Of a DNA stretch of 64,000 bases, positions 24,457-32,291 are shown in pieces (the first letter of the stretch is position 1; each line of letters starts with the position of its first letter). The DNA is taken from the NCBI GenBank assembly GCA_036478595.1, contig JAZGEF010000052.1:1-64000 (forward strand), read 5' to 3'. Under the pieces are notes generated by a model. That model made no database searches and was not told the origin of the DNA. It was given only the letters and a program-made list of their open reading frames with translations. The position numbers were made by a program, and so were the translations under genes. The DNA comes from Granulosicoccus sp036478595. GTDB lineage: Bacteria > Pseudomonadota > Gammaproteobacteria > Granulosicoccales > Granulosicoccaceae.

Positions 24457-25776
24457 ATGCGTTTTACCGTTCGCCAATTTTGTGTCTCCTGGCTTTTCCC
24501 CGGTTTGCTGGCGGTTGCTTTTTGTGCTGAGGGTTTGGCTGCAGATGCCATTCCGGGTGAGCAGTACTGCGATCGTCCAGTAAGCAAAATTGTATTTCAT
24601 GGTAATGACACCAAACGCCGCGTTTTGTTACGTGAGGTATTCCAAAAAGAAGGCGCGGTTTGCTCCCTTGATTACGTTGTTGACAGTGTGCAATCCGTGT
24701 TGAATTTGGGTTTGTTTCGATCGGTGGTTGCTGAATTCAAGCTTAACGAAGAAAAGCTAGAGCTGCACTTCACTGTTCGGGAGAAATTTGCACTGCTTGT
24801 CATCCCTCGATTTAGCCGAACATCTGATGCCGAGCTTCGAGCGGGTATTCAAGTGAGATGGGATAACGTTGCTGGACGGTTGCATCAAATGAAGATAACT
24901 TCCGAAACCCGTCGCGCTGATGATGGCGATGGCAACGAAGGTTTTGTACATAGATTTTCATATAACGTGCCGCGATTCTTCGGTAGCGATTTTGGTATGG
25001 GCGTGTCGTTCGCCGTCAGACGGCAGCAAACCGATTTTAGACAGGACGGCGTTGCCTATGGAACGGGTTATGACAAAAGCCGCGTGCTGGATGTGACAAT
25101 GTCACGTTGGGCAGCTAATACTGACGGGGTAGCCGGTTTACGATACTTCGGTGGGTTGCAGGTGGCTGCTAGTGACCTTAGCTTAACTGATGGTGAGTCA
25201 GGCCCGTTCATTGGTGGTGATGATATTAGTGTTGTTTTTGGCTTCGAAAACACACAGAAGCAAGTGAACCGCTATCGACGCCAAGGTGAGGTCTATGGAG
25301 CAAGCCTGCGCCTTGCAAACAGCGAGACTCATTCAGATTTCAGTTACGTAAGGCTAGACGGGTTTTGGCGATTCTATCGAGCCTTGCCAGGTGCTAGTAA
25401 TAACCTAAATATTCAGCTGCGCCTGGGCCTAAGCGATGGCGCGCCATTTGGTCGCCGCGCCTTTAGCGTTGGCGGAGGTGAAATATTACGTGGATTACCG
25501 CCTGGTTCTTCCACAGGCGATATACTGACGTTGGCGAATGTTGAGTACCTCAGCGCATTTGCGGGACGTGAGTATTGGAGATGGGTGTTATTTGCCGATA
25601 TCGGTAATGTCTATAATCGAGATCGCGTAAAGCTGCATCGCCAAAAAGTGCGGGCAGGCCTTGGCTTGCGCCGCAAGATTGAGTCGCTGAGTAACACTGA
25701 TTTACGTTTGGATTTCGCTTGGGATACCGACGCTAAGCGTTTTCGCAGTTTTTTTTCCACGCACCTGACCTTTTAA
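24457..25776 (+). CDS. Omp85-superfamily outer membrane protein with one POTRA domain
   Basis: A 439-residue protein with a signal peptide (cleavage near AEGLAA), one POTRA-like domain (about 38-110: VSKIVFHGNDTKRRVLLREVF, then LNLGLFRSVVAEF and LELHFTVREK), and a C-terminal beta-barrel of the surface-antigen (D15) type. Near the end, FADIGNVYNRDR and the closing strand FFSTHLTF with terminal Phe are Omp85 signatures. BamA has five POTRAs and TamA three, so this is a short relative, perhaps for export or insertion of particular proteins or lipids. It follows the BatD-like gene by 67 nt on the same strand and may be its outer-membrane counterpart, but that is inference. Confidence 0.83.
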   Translation: MRFTVRQFCVSWLFPGLLAVAFCAEGLAADAIPGEQYCDRPVSKIVFHGNDTKRRVLLREVFQKEGAVCSLDYVVDSVQSVLNLGLFRSVVAEFKLNEEKLELHFTVREKFALLVIPRFSRTSDAELRAGIQVRWDNVAGRLHQMKITSETRRADDGDGNEGFVHRFSYNVPRFFGSDFGMGVSFAVRRQQTDFRQDGVAYGTGYDKSRVLDVTMSRWAANTDGVAGLRYFGGLQVAASDLSLTDGESGPFIGGDDISVVFGFENTQKQVNRYRRQGEVYGASLRLANSETHSDFSYVRLDGFWRFYRALPGASNNLNIQLRLGLSDGAPFGRRAFSVGGGEILRGLPPGSSTGDILTLANVEYLSAFAGREYWRWVLFADIGNVYNRDRVKLHRQKVRAGLGLRRKIESLSNTDLRLDFAWDTDAKRFRSFFSTHLTF

Positions 25777-25875
25777 GCAGCTGCGTTGTCCGAATTCAGA
25801 TGGTAAGCGGTAGTGCTTAGCGCGCTAGCTGGCTAGCCTTTCAGTAAACAACCAAACAACAGGCTGCTCTGGCAG

Positions 25876-27849
25876 ATGACAACTATGGCAATAACATTAC
25901 CCGATCATCAATATGATCATTGGCGCATAGAATACGATCAAAGCGAAATTTTGTGGTTGTATTTGGATCGTAAGGGAGAGACGACCAACTCATTATCTGA
26001 AGCTGTACTGCTCGAACTTGATGCGATCATCACGCTCAGCGAAAAGCTTAACCCTAAGGGGCTTGTCATTCAATCGGCCAAAGAAGCCAGTTTTATTGTT
26101 GGCGCGGATATAAGAGAGTTTGATCAGTTCAAAAACGCAGAAGAAGTTAGCGCAAAAATTAGACAAGGTCATGCCGTGCTTGCACGGCTTGAAAATCTCC
26201 CGTTTCATACAGTTGCTGCAATCCATGGCTATTGTTTGGGCGGCGGCTTAGAGCTTGCGCTTGCTTGTGATTACATCGTGGCGCTCAATGTGCCGGAATC
26301 GCGGCTTGGGTTTCCTGAAGTGAAGCTGGGAATTTTCCCCGGCCTAGGTGGCACCACTCGAATCACTGAGCGTGTAGGAGGTATGGCAGGTTTAGAGATG
26401 ATGTTGACGGGCCGCATGTTGCGCATGGGGCCGGCGCGCAAAATGGGGGTAATTGATGAATTAGTCGATGAAAACGGTAGTTTGCGTTGGGCGGCTCGGC
26501 GGGCCGTGCTCAAGCGCCGCAAAAAACGCGAGCCTAGCATGACAGCCAGCATGACTAATCGACAGCCTGCTCGTGCCGCGTTAGCACGAGTTATGGCAAA
26601 GAAAACAGCCGAGAAGGCAAACCCTGATCACTACCCAGCGCCTTTCGAAATGATCAACCTATGGGCTGATCATCGTGATAATCGTGTGCGCATGTTTGAA
26701 GGCGAAGCTGAACGTGTTGGTAAGCTAATGGTTGGCCCAACTGCTCGCAACCTACGGCGTGTATTCTTCTTGTCTGAGCGCATGAAAAGCTTGGGCAAAT
26801 CAGAGGATTTCAAAGTACGTCGTGTGCATGTTGTGGGTGCTGGTGTTATGGGTGGTGATATCGCGGCTTGGTGTGTTATGCAAGGCATGGAAGTAACACT
26901 GCAAGATCGCGAAGCCAAATATATCGAACCAGCGCTTAAGCGTGCCAAATCATTATTTAAAAAACGCTTAAAGAAAAAACCAGCAGTGTCGGCCGCTCTT
27001 GCACGCTTGATTCCGGATGTTGAGGGTAACGGCGTGCCACGTGCTGATGTGGTAATTGAAGCTATCTACGAAAACTTAGAAGCTAAGCGTGAACTTTATG
27101 CATCGCTTGAGCCCCGCATGGCGGAGCACGCCATACTGGCAAGCAATACCTCAGCGCTGCCATTGGAAGATCTTGCAAGTGAACTAGTTCAACCTTCACG
27201 GCTAATCGGGCTTCATTTTTTTAACCCGGTGGCCAAAATGCCGCTAGTTGAAGTTGTACATGGTGAGCAGACTGATAAAAGTTGGATTACAAAAGGTGGG
27301 GCGTTTTGTTCACAGATTAACCGTTTTCCTTTGCCGACAAAAAGCTCACCCGGGTTTTTAGTCAATCGTGTGTTAGCACCTTACTTAATGGAGGCCATCA
27401 CTATGCGCCTTGAAGGTGTTGATCAGCACATTATTGATGCTGCCGCGATTCGCTTTGGTATGCCAATGGGCCCGATAGAGCTTGCAGATGTTGTTGGCTT
27501 GGATGTTTGTATGAATGTTGCCAAAACATTAGCTAAAGGCGAAGTCACGGCACAACGCGAACTGCTTGAAACAATGATAGCTAACAATAAACTAGGCAAG
27601 AAAACTGGCGAAGGGTTTTATAAATGGGAAAAGGGCAAAGCCGATCGCGCGCCTGCCGAAGTGGATAACGCCTACGGCGATCAACTAGCAAAACGGCTAA
27701 TGAAGCCGTTTCTTGATGAATGCGAAGCGGTATCGCGTGACGGTATTGTTGAAGATGATGACCTGCTGGATGCAGGCATTATTTTTGGTACAGGCTTCGC
27801 ACCGTTTACAGGTGGTCCCATGAACTACCTCGCCAACATTAACAACTGA
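25876..27849 (+). CDS. Enoyl-CoA hydratase/3-hydroxyacyl-CoA dehydrogenase, FadB/FadJ type
   Basis: Bifunctional beta-oxidation enzyme of 657 residues. The N-terminal crotonase half has GADIREF, the oxyanion segment GYCLGGGLELALACDY and FPEVKLGIFPG, with both catalytic glutamates of the family present. The NAD-binding dehydrogenase begins near residue 318 (VHVVGAGVMGGDIA) and carries HFFNPVAKMPLVEVV with the catalytic His, ending in the 3HCDH C-terminal helices. It is clearly shorter than E. coli FadB (729) and FadJ (714); the shortening lies between the domains and at the end. The thiolase gene follows 13 nt later, forming the usual alpha-beta pair. Two ATGs (25876, 25885) could serve as start. 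Confidence 0.92.
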   Translation: MTTMAITLPDHQYDHWRIEYDQSEILWLYLDRKGETTNSLSEAVLLELDAIITLSEKLNPKGLVIQSAKEASFIVGADIREFDQFKNAEEVSAKIRQGHAVLARLENLPFHTVAAIHGYCLGGGLELALACDYIVALNVPESRLGFPEVKLGIFPGLGGTTRITERVGGMAGLEMMLTGRMLRMGPARKMGVIDELVDENGSLRWAARRAVLKRRKKREPSMTASMTNRQPARAALARVMAKKTAEKANPDHYPAPFEMINLWADHRDNRVRMFEGEAERVGKLMVGPTARNLRRVFFLSERMKSLGKSEDFKVRRVHVVGAGVMGGDIAAWCVMQGMEVTLQDREAKYIEPALKRAKSLFKKRLKKKPAVSAALARLIPDVEGNGVPRADVVIEAIYENLEAKRELYASLEPRMAEHAILASNTSALPLEDLASELVQPSRLIGLHFFNPVAKMPLVEVVHGEQTDKSWITKGGAFCSQINRFPLPTKSSPGFLVNRVLAPYLMEAITMRLEGVDQHIIDAAAIRFGMPMGPIELADVVGLDVCMNVAKTLAKGEVTAQRELLETMIANNKLGKKTGEGFYKWEKGKADRAPAEVDNAYGDQLAKRLMKPFLDECEAVSRDGIVEDDDLLDAGIIFGTGFAPFTGGPMNYLANINN

Positions 27850-27862
27850 GATCAATACCACC

Positions 27863-29161
27863 ATGGCTAACAAGACACCCACACTTAACAAAACACTCAG
27901 GCCAGTTGCGATTGTAGGCGGAGTTCGCACGCCATTTTGTCGTAGTAATTCATCCTATGCTGGTATATCCAACATGAAAATGCTCAGCACAGTCCTGCAG
28001 GGCTTGGTTGAGAAATACAGCCTCGAAGGCGAGCAACTTGGTGAAGTAAATGCCGGTGCAGTTATCACTCACACTAGTGATTGGAATCTTGCGCGCGAAG
28101 CGATACTCAACACTAAGTTATCACCAGCCACGCCTGGCATAACAATGCAACAGGCGTGCGGTACAAGTTTGCAAGCAGCCATCATGGCTGCGGCAAAAAT
28201 TGCAAGCGGTCAAATTGATAGTGCAATTGCCGCGGGCAGCGATACCGTAAGTGATGTGCCTATTGTGTTTGGCAGAAAATTTTCAAAGCGATTGGTGTCC
28301 CTAGGCAAAGCACGTAATTTCAAATCCAAATTGTCAGTGTTTAAGGGTTTTGGGCCAAAAGAGCTTACCCCCGTACCGCCTTCGGTTAATGAGCCACGTA
28401 CTTTATTGAGCATGGGGCAGCATTGTGAGCTAATGGCGCAAGAGTGGGGGATCACTCGCGAAGCGCAAGACGAACTAGCCATTCAAAGCCATCAAAATGC
28501 AGCAGCGGCTTACCAGCGTGGATTTTATGATGACTTATTAGTGCCATGTGAAGGAGTGGTGCGCGATAACAATATGCGCCCTGACACCAGCATGGAAGTG
28601 TTGAGTGGATTGCGCAACGTATATGAGAAGAGCGATAAAGGTACTTTGTCCGCTGGTAACAGCACGCCACTTACTGATGGGGCTGCTGGTGTGCTGCTGG
28701 CATCAGAAGAGTGGGCGAAAGAACGTGGCCTACCTATCCTTGCCTATATCACTGAGTCGGCTACAGGCGCTGTTGATTTTGTTGCAGGTGCAGGTTTGCT
28801 AATGGCGCCTACGGTTGCAGTGCATGACATGCTTAAGCGTGCTGGGCTTAGCTTGCAAGATTTTGATTTGTACGAAATTCACGAGGCGTTCGCAGCTCAA
28901 GTACTATGTACTTTGAAAGCATGGGAAGACGAAGAGTATTGCCGTACGCAACTGGGTGCTGATGGTGCGCTGGGTAGTATTGATCGAGGCAAAATGAACA
29001 TCAACGGCAGTAGCCTTGCAGTGGGTCATCCTTTTGCTGCAACTGGTGCACGTATTACCGGCACGCTGGCAAAGATGCTCGATGAGCGTGGTAGTGGCCG
29101 CGGTTTAATTTCGGTGTGTACTGCTGGTGGTATGGGTGTGTCTGCCATCCTTGAGCGGTAA
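27863..29161 (+). CDS. fadI: Acetyl-CoA acyltransferase (3-ketoacyl-CoA thiolase), FadI type
   Basis: Thiolase of 432 residues that performs the last step of beta-oxidation. The nucleophile lies in QQACGTSLQAA (Cys near 98), the catalytic His in EIHEAFAAQ, the second His in NINGSSLAVGHPFAATGAR, and the second Cys in CTAGGMGVS. The length is closer to FadI (436) than to FadA (387), which fits a FadIJ-like pair with the upstream gene. The stop codon lies inside the first copy of a 14-bp triplicate listed separately. The symbol is given by length and context and could be an acetyl-CoA acetyltransferase of related type. Confidence 0.9.
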   Translation: MANKTPTLNKTLRPVAIVGGVRTPFCRSNSSYAGISNMKMLSTVLQGLVEKYSLEGEQLGEVNAGAVITHTSDWNLAREAILNTKLSPATPGITMQQACGTSLQAAIMAAAKIASGQIDSAIAAGSDTVSDVPIVFGRKFSKRLVSLGKARNFKSKLSVFKGFGPKELTPVPPSVNEPRTLLSMGQHCELMAQEWGITREAQDELAIQSHQNAAAAYQRGFYDDLLVPCEGVVRDNNMRPDTSMEVLSGLRNVYEKSDKGTLSAGNSTPLTDGAAGVLLASEEWAKERGLPILAYITESATGAVDFVAGAGLLMAPTVAVHDMLKRAGLSLQDFDLYEIHEAFAAQVLCTLKAWEDEEYCRTQLGADGALGSIDRGKMNINGSSLAVGHPFAATGARITGTLAKMLDERGSGRGLISVCTAGGMGVSAILER

Positions 29162-29192
29162 CGATTGAGCGGTAACGATTGAGCGGTAACGT
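29151..29192 (+). repeat. Three 14-bp tandem copies over the fadI stop codon
   Basis: TTGAGCGGTAACGA occurs three times without spacing; the third copy ends in T instead of A. The first copy encodes the last residues of the thiolase and its TAA stop; copies two and three extend into the gap before the SIMPL gene. This is a clean microduplication whose unit keeps a stop codon. Confidence 0.95.
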
Positions 29193-29217
29193 TAGAGCAA
29201 TAATAGTGGAGTGATCA

Positions 29218-29931
29218 ATGGTAATGTCAATGGTGAGATCAAATTTTGCAGTGTTGTTATTGGCCGTAGCGTGCAGCCAGATTACGCTAGCCAATGCTGA
29301 TGAAAAGGCGGTGCTCTATGATGTTTACTCCCTATCAGCCAATGCGCAAAGCGAAATCAAGAATGATCTGATGACGGTGAGCGTTGTTGCTCAAGCTGAA
29401 GGCAGCGATGCTGCCGTCGTTGCTGACAGTATTAATGCTACGATGGCTTGGGCAGTGATCCAGCTCAAGCCATTTGGCAGGATCAAAACAGAGACGCGAG
29501 ATTACCGAACCAACCCTAAGTATGCAGGCAAACCTGCACGCATCGTGGGTTGGAACGCAATCCAAATGTTGCAGCTTGAATCCTCTGATTTTGATGCGAT
29601 GGGCTCGGCCATTCAAAAACTGCAAGCGCGTTTGCAAGTGCAAGGTATGAACCTCGGCGTTAAACCCAGCACGCGAAAGCAAGCTGAAGATGCCTTGATT
29701 AACGAAGCCATGAATGCGTTTAAACAACGCGCGTTGTTAGTGCAGCAAAACATGGGCGCACCCGGTTATCGCGTTATTAATATTAATATTGGCACTGATG
29801 GGCATTCAACAAATTTTCGCCAAATTGAAACAATGTCCCATGACGCGTCACACATGTCCAGCGCGCCCGCGATCGAAGCAGGTGCTAGCATGATTAGTGT
29901 GCGTATCGATGGTTCAATACAGTTGGAGTAG
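29218..29931 (+). CDS. SIMPL (DUF541) domain periplasmic protein
   Basis: A 237-residue exported protein: short basic start, hydrophobic stretch FAVLLLAVACSQITLANA with cleavage after ANA, then a SIMPL domain. Supporting blocks are LSANAQSEIKNDLMTVSVVAQAEG at the domain start, TRDYRTNPKY in the middle, and the C-terminal strand SMISVRIDGSIQL. SIMPL proteins are periplasmic or outer-membrane associated; some relate to oxidative stress, but function is not general. A GGAG site lies 6 nt before the ATG. It is followed 4 nt later by the deaminase gene. Confidence 0.83.
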   Translation: MVMSMVRSNFAVLLLAVACSQITLANADEKAVLYDVYSLSANAQSEIKNDLMTVSVVAQAEGSDAAVVADSINATMAWAVIQLKPFGRIKTETRDYRTNPKYAGKPARIVGWNAIQMLQLESSDFDAMGSAIQKLQARLQVQGMNLGVKPSTRKQAEDALINEAMNAFKQRALLVQQNMGAPGYRVININIGTDGHSTNFRQIETMSHDASHMSSAPAIEAGASMISVRIDGSIQLE

Positions 29932-29935
29932 TAGC

Positions 29936-30382
29936 ATGTCTGAACACACACCTTTTATAAATGCCGCCATTGAAGAAGCCCGCAAAGGCTTAGCCGCGGG
30001 CGGTATCCCGATCGGTTCTGTGCTGGTGCTGAATGGCGAGATTATTGGACGTGGCCATAACCAGCGAGTCCAGCAGGGCAGCACCATCAAACATGCAGAA
30101 ATGGATTGCCTAGAAAATGCTGGCCGCCTACCGGCATCTGATTACCAGCGAGCCATTTTGTATTCCACCTTATCTCCTTGCGATATGTGCAGCGGGGCAG
30201 CTTTGCTGTATGGCATCAAGCAGGTAGTGGTGGGTGAAAATACTACATTTACCGGGCCAGAGGCCTACGTTCAAAGCCGAGGTGTGCAGGTGGACGTGCT
30301 GGAAAACGCCGAGTGTATTGAGCTGATGCGGGCTTTTATCGAAGCCAAGCCCGAGCTATGGAATGAAGATATCGGTGAATAG
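29936..30382 (+). CDS. Nucleoside/cytosine deaminase-family protein
   Basis: Zinc-dependent deaminase of the cytidine deaminase-like fold, 148 residues from the ATG at 29936, which I prefer to 29897 because it has a GGAG site and matches the family N-terminus. The zinc and proton-shuttle motifs are HAEMD and PCDMC with 30-odd residues between. Overall pattern (IPIGSVLVLNGEIIGRGHN, then LYGIKQVVVGENTTF) resembles yeast-type cytosine deaminase and guanine deaminase relatives. The substrate, cytosine, guanine or another base, is not fixed by sequence. Nucleoside-use genes further right make a role in base salvage plausible. Confidence 0.85.
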   Translation: MSEHTPFINAAIEEARKGLAAGGIPIGSVLVLNGEIIGRGHNQRVQQGSTIKHAEMDCLENAGRLPASDYQRAILYSTLSPCDMCSGAALLYGIKQVVVGENTTFTGPEAYVQSRGVQVDVLENAECIELMRAFIEAKPELWNEDIGE

Positions 30383-30505
30383 CCGTAATCAGGCGACTAC
30401 TATCCGCTTAAGTACGCCACAGATTCGCGACAAAACGACCGAATGCGGTGCATTAAGCAGTACAATTACGGCTTTATATACAGTCATTTTTGAGGAAACC
30501 CTCCC

Positions 30506-31255
30506 ATGAAAATCCTTGTAGGCGTCAAGCGAGTGCTTGATTACAACGTCAAAGCCCGCGTTAAAGCTGACAAATCCGGTATCGAACTGGCTAACGTCAA
30601 AATGGCAATGAATCCCTTCGACGAAATTGCCGTTGAAGAAGCACTGCGCATTAAAGAAGCCGGTAACGCCGAAGAAGTTATCGCAGTATCTGTTGGCCCT
30701 GCAAAATCTGAGGAAACCATCCGTACGGCGTTAGCAATGGGCGCTGATCGTGGCATTTTGATTAAAACAGACGAGCTGCTTGAGCCCTTAGCTGTTGCCA
30801 AGCTGCTAAAGCATATCGTTGAAAAAGAGCAGCCAGGATTGGTTGTTTTGGGTAAGCAGGCCATCGATGACGATTGCAATCAAACTGGGCAAATGCTTTC
30901 AGCCATAACGGGGATGCCTCAAGCAACCTTCGCATCCAAAGTCGAGCTAGACGGTGATTCAATCAAAGTCACCCGTGAAGTGGATTCTGGCCTTGAATCA
31001 ATTCGCATAAAAGCACCGGCGGTTATCACTGCTGATCTGCGTCTTAACGAGCCGCGCTATGCAAAATTGCCGAACATCATGAAGGCGAAGAAAAAGCCAC
31101 TTGAAGTCATTGAAGTTGCCGATACAGGTGTTGATGTATCAAGCGGCCTGTCGGTGGTTGAAGTGAACGAACCCGAGCAGCGTCAGGCAGGTGTGATTGT
31201 GGCTAACGTTGCCGAGCTGGTTGATAAACTCCGTAACGAAGCAAAAGTGATTTAG
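30506..31255 (+). CDS. etfB: Electron transfer flavoprotein, beta subunit
   Basis: ETF beta subunit (249 residues, normal length), which with EtfA takes electrons from acyl-CoA dehydrogenases and passes them to ETF:quinone oxidoreductase. The start MKILVGVKRVLDYNVKAR, the AMP-binding region around DCNQTGQMLS, and the family signature VTREVDSGLESI with ITADLRLNEPRYA are all present. A GAGGAA site lies upstream of the ATG. etfA follows 26 nt later and an acyl-CoA dehydrogenase gene after that, so donor, carrier and (at 39.8 kb) acceptor are all encoded within 11 kb. Confidence 0.95.
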   Translation: MKILVGVKRVLDYNVKARVKADKSGIELANVKMAMNPFDEIAVEEALRIKEAGNAEEVIAVSVGPAKSEETIRTALAMGADRGILIKTDELLEPLAVAKLLKHIVEKEQPGLVVLGKQAIDDDCNQTGQMLSAITGMPQATFASKVELDGDSIKVTREVDSGLESIRIKAPAVITADLRLNEPRYAKLPNIMKAKKKPLEVIEVADTGVDVSSGLSVVEVNEPEQRQAGVIVANVAELVDKLRNEAKVI

Positions 31256-31281
31256 GGCGAGGAGACGAAGAGGAGACTAAT

Positions 31282-32217
31282 ATGAGCACATTAATTCTTG
31301 CAGAGCACGAAGGCGGCGATTTACGCCCAGCCACTCTTTCAGTTGTTGCAGCGGCTTCGGCTATCGGCAACGATGTCACCTTGTTGGTGGCCGGCAGCAA
31401 TTGCGCAGGCGTTGGTGAGAAAGCCACGGCCTTAGCTGGTGTTAACAAAGTTCTAGTTGCTGACGATGCGGCATACGAGCACGAGCTCGCTGAAAACCTT
31501 TCGGCCCTGGTGGTGAGTGTCGCTGGTGATTACACACATATTTTGTTTGCAGCTACTGCCGCTGGCAAAAACGTGATGCCACGTGTAGCGGCTTTACTAG
31601 ATGTATCAGGTATATCCGATATCACAGAAGTTAAATCAGACGATACTTTTATCCGGCCTATCTATGCAGGTAATGCAATGGCCACGGTTAAAAGTGGCGA
31701 TGCCAAAAAAATAATTACTGTACGTACGACATCTTTTGATGCGGTTGCGGATACTGGTGGTTCAGCTGCGGTTGAGTCAGTAGCGTCAGCAGGTGCCAAC
31801 GATGGCGTTGAATTTATTGGTGCGGAGCTTTCAAGCTCTGATCGCCCTGAGCTCACTAGCGCAAGCATTGTGGTATCGGGCGGTCGCGGTATGCAAAGCG
31901 GCGACAACTTTTCAATGCTGGATGAAATCGCGCTTAAGCTTAATGCAGCGGTTGGTGCATCACGTGCGGCAGTTGACGCAGGCTTTGTTCCTAATGAATA
32001 TCAAGTGGGTCAAACCGGCAAAGTGGTTGCCCCCGATCTGTATATCGCAATTGGCATTTCCGGTGCTATCCAGCATTTGGCTGGTATGAAAGACAGTAAA
32101 GTCATTGTTGCTATTAATAAAGACGAAGAAGCACCAATCTTTCAGGTTGCTGACTATGGTTTGATTGCAGATTTGTTTGACGCAGTGCCAGAGCTTAGTA
32201 AAGCCTTAGATAGCTAG
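31282..32217 (+). CDS. etfA: Electron transfer flavoprotein, alpha subunit
   Basis: ETF alpha subunit (311 residues, normal length) that holds the FAD of the heterodimer. The FAD-binding C-terminal domain is seen in SGGRGMQSGDNF, GASRAAVDAGF, QVGQTGKVVAPDLYIAIG and SGAIQHLAGM. The N-terminal domain begins STLILAEHEGG. A GAGGAG-type site precedes the ATG. It ends 74 nt before the acyl-CoA dehydrogenase gene. Confidence 0.95.
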   Translation: MSTLILAEHEGGDLRPATLSVVAAASAIGNDVTLLVAGSNCAGVGEKATALAGVNKVLVADDAAYEHELAENLSALVVSVAGDYTHILFAATAAGKNVMPRVAALLDVSGISDITEVKSDDTFIRPIYAGNAMATVKSGDAKKIITVRTTSFDAVADTGGSAAVESVASAGANDGVEFIGAELSSSDRPELTSASIVVSGGRGMQSGDNFSMLDEIALKLNAAVGASRAAVDAGFVPNEYQVGQTGKVVAPDLYIAIGISGAIQHLAGMKDSKVIVAINKDEEAPIFQVADYGLIADLFDAVPELSKALDS

Positions 32218-32291
32218 TTCTAGCAGGGCTTACTTGTTCTCGTATGAGAGTACAGATCTATCATTAATCGACAGAGGTTAAAGAGGTAAAT

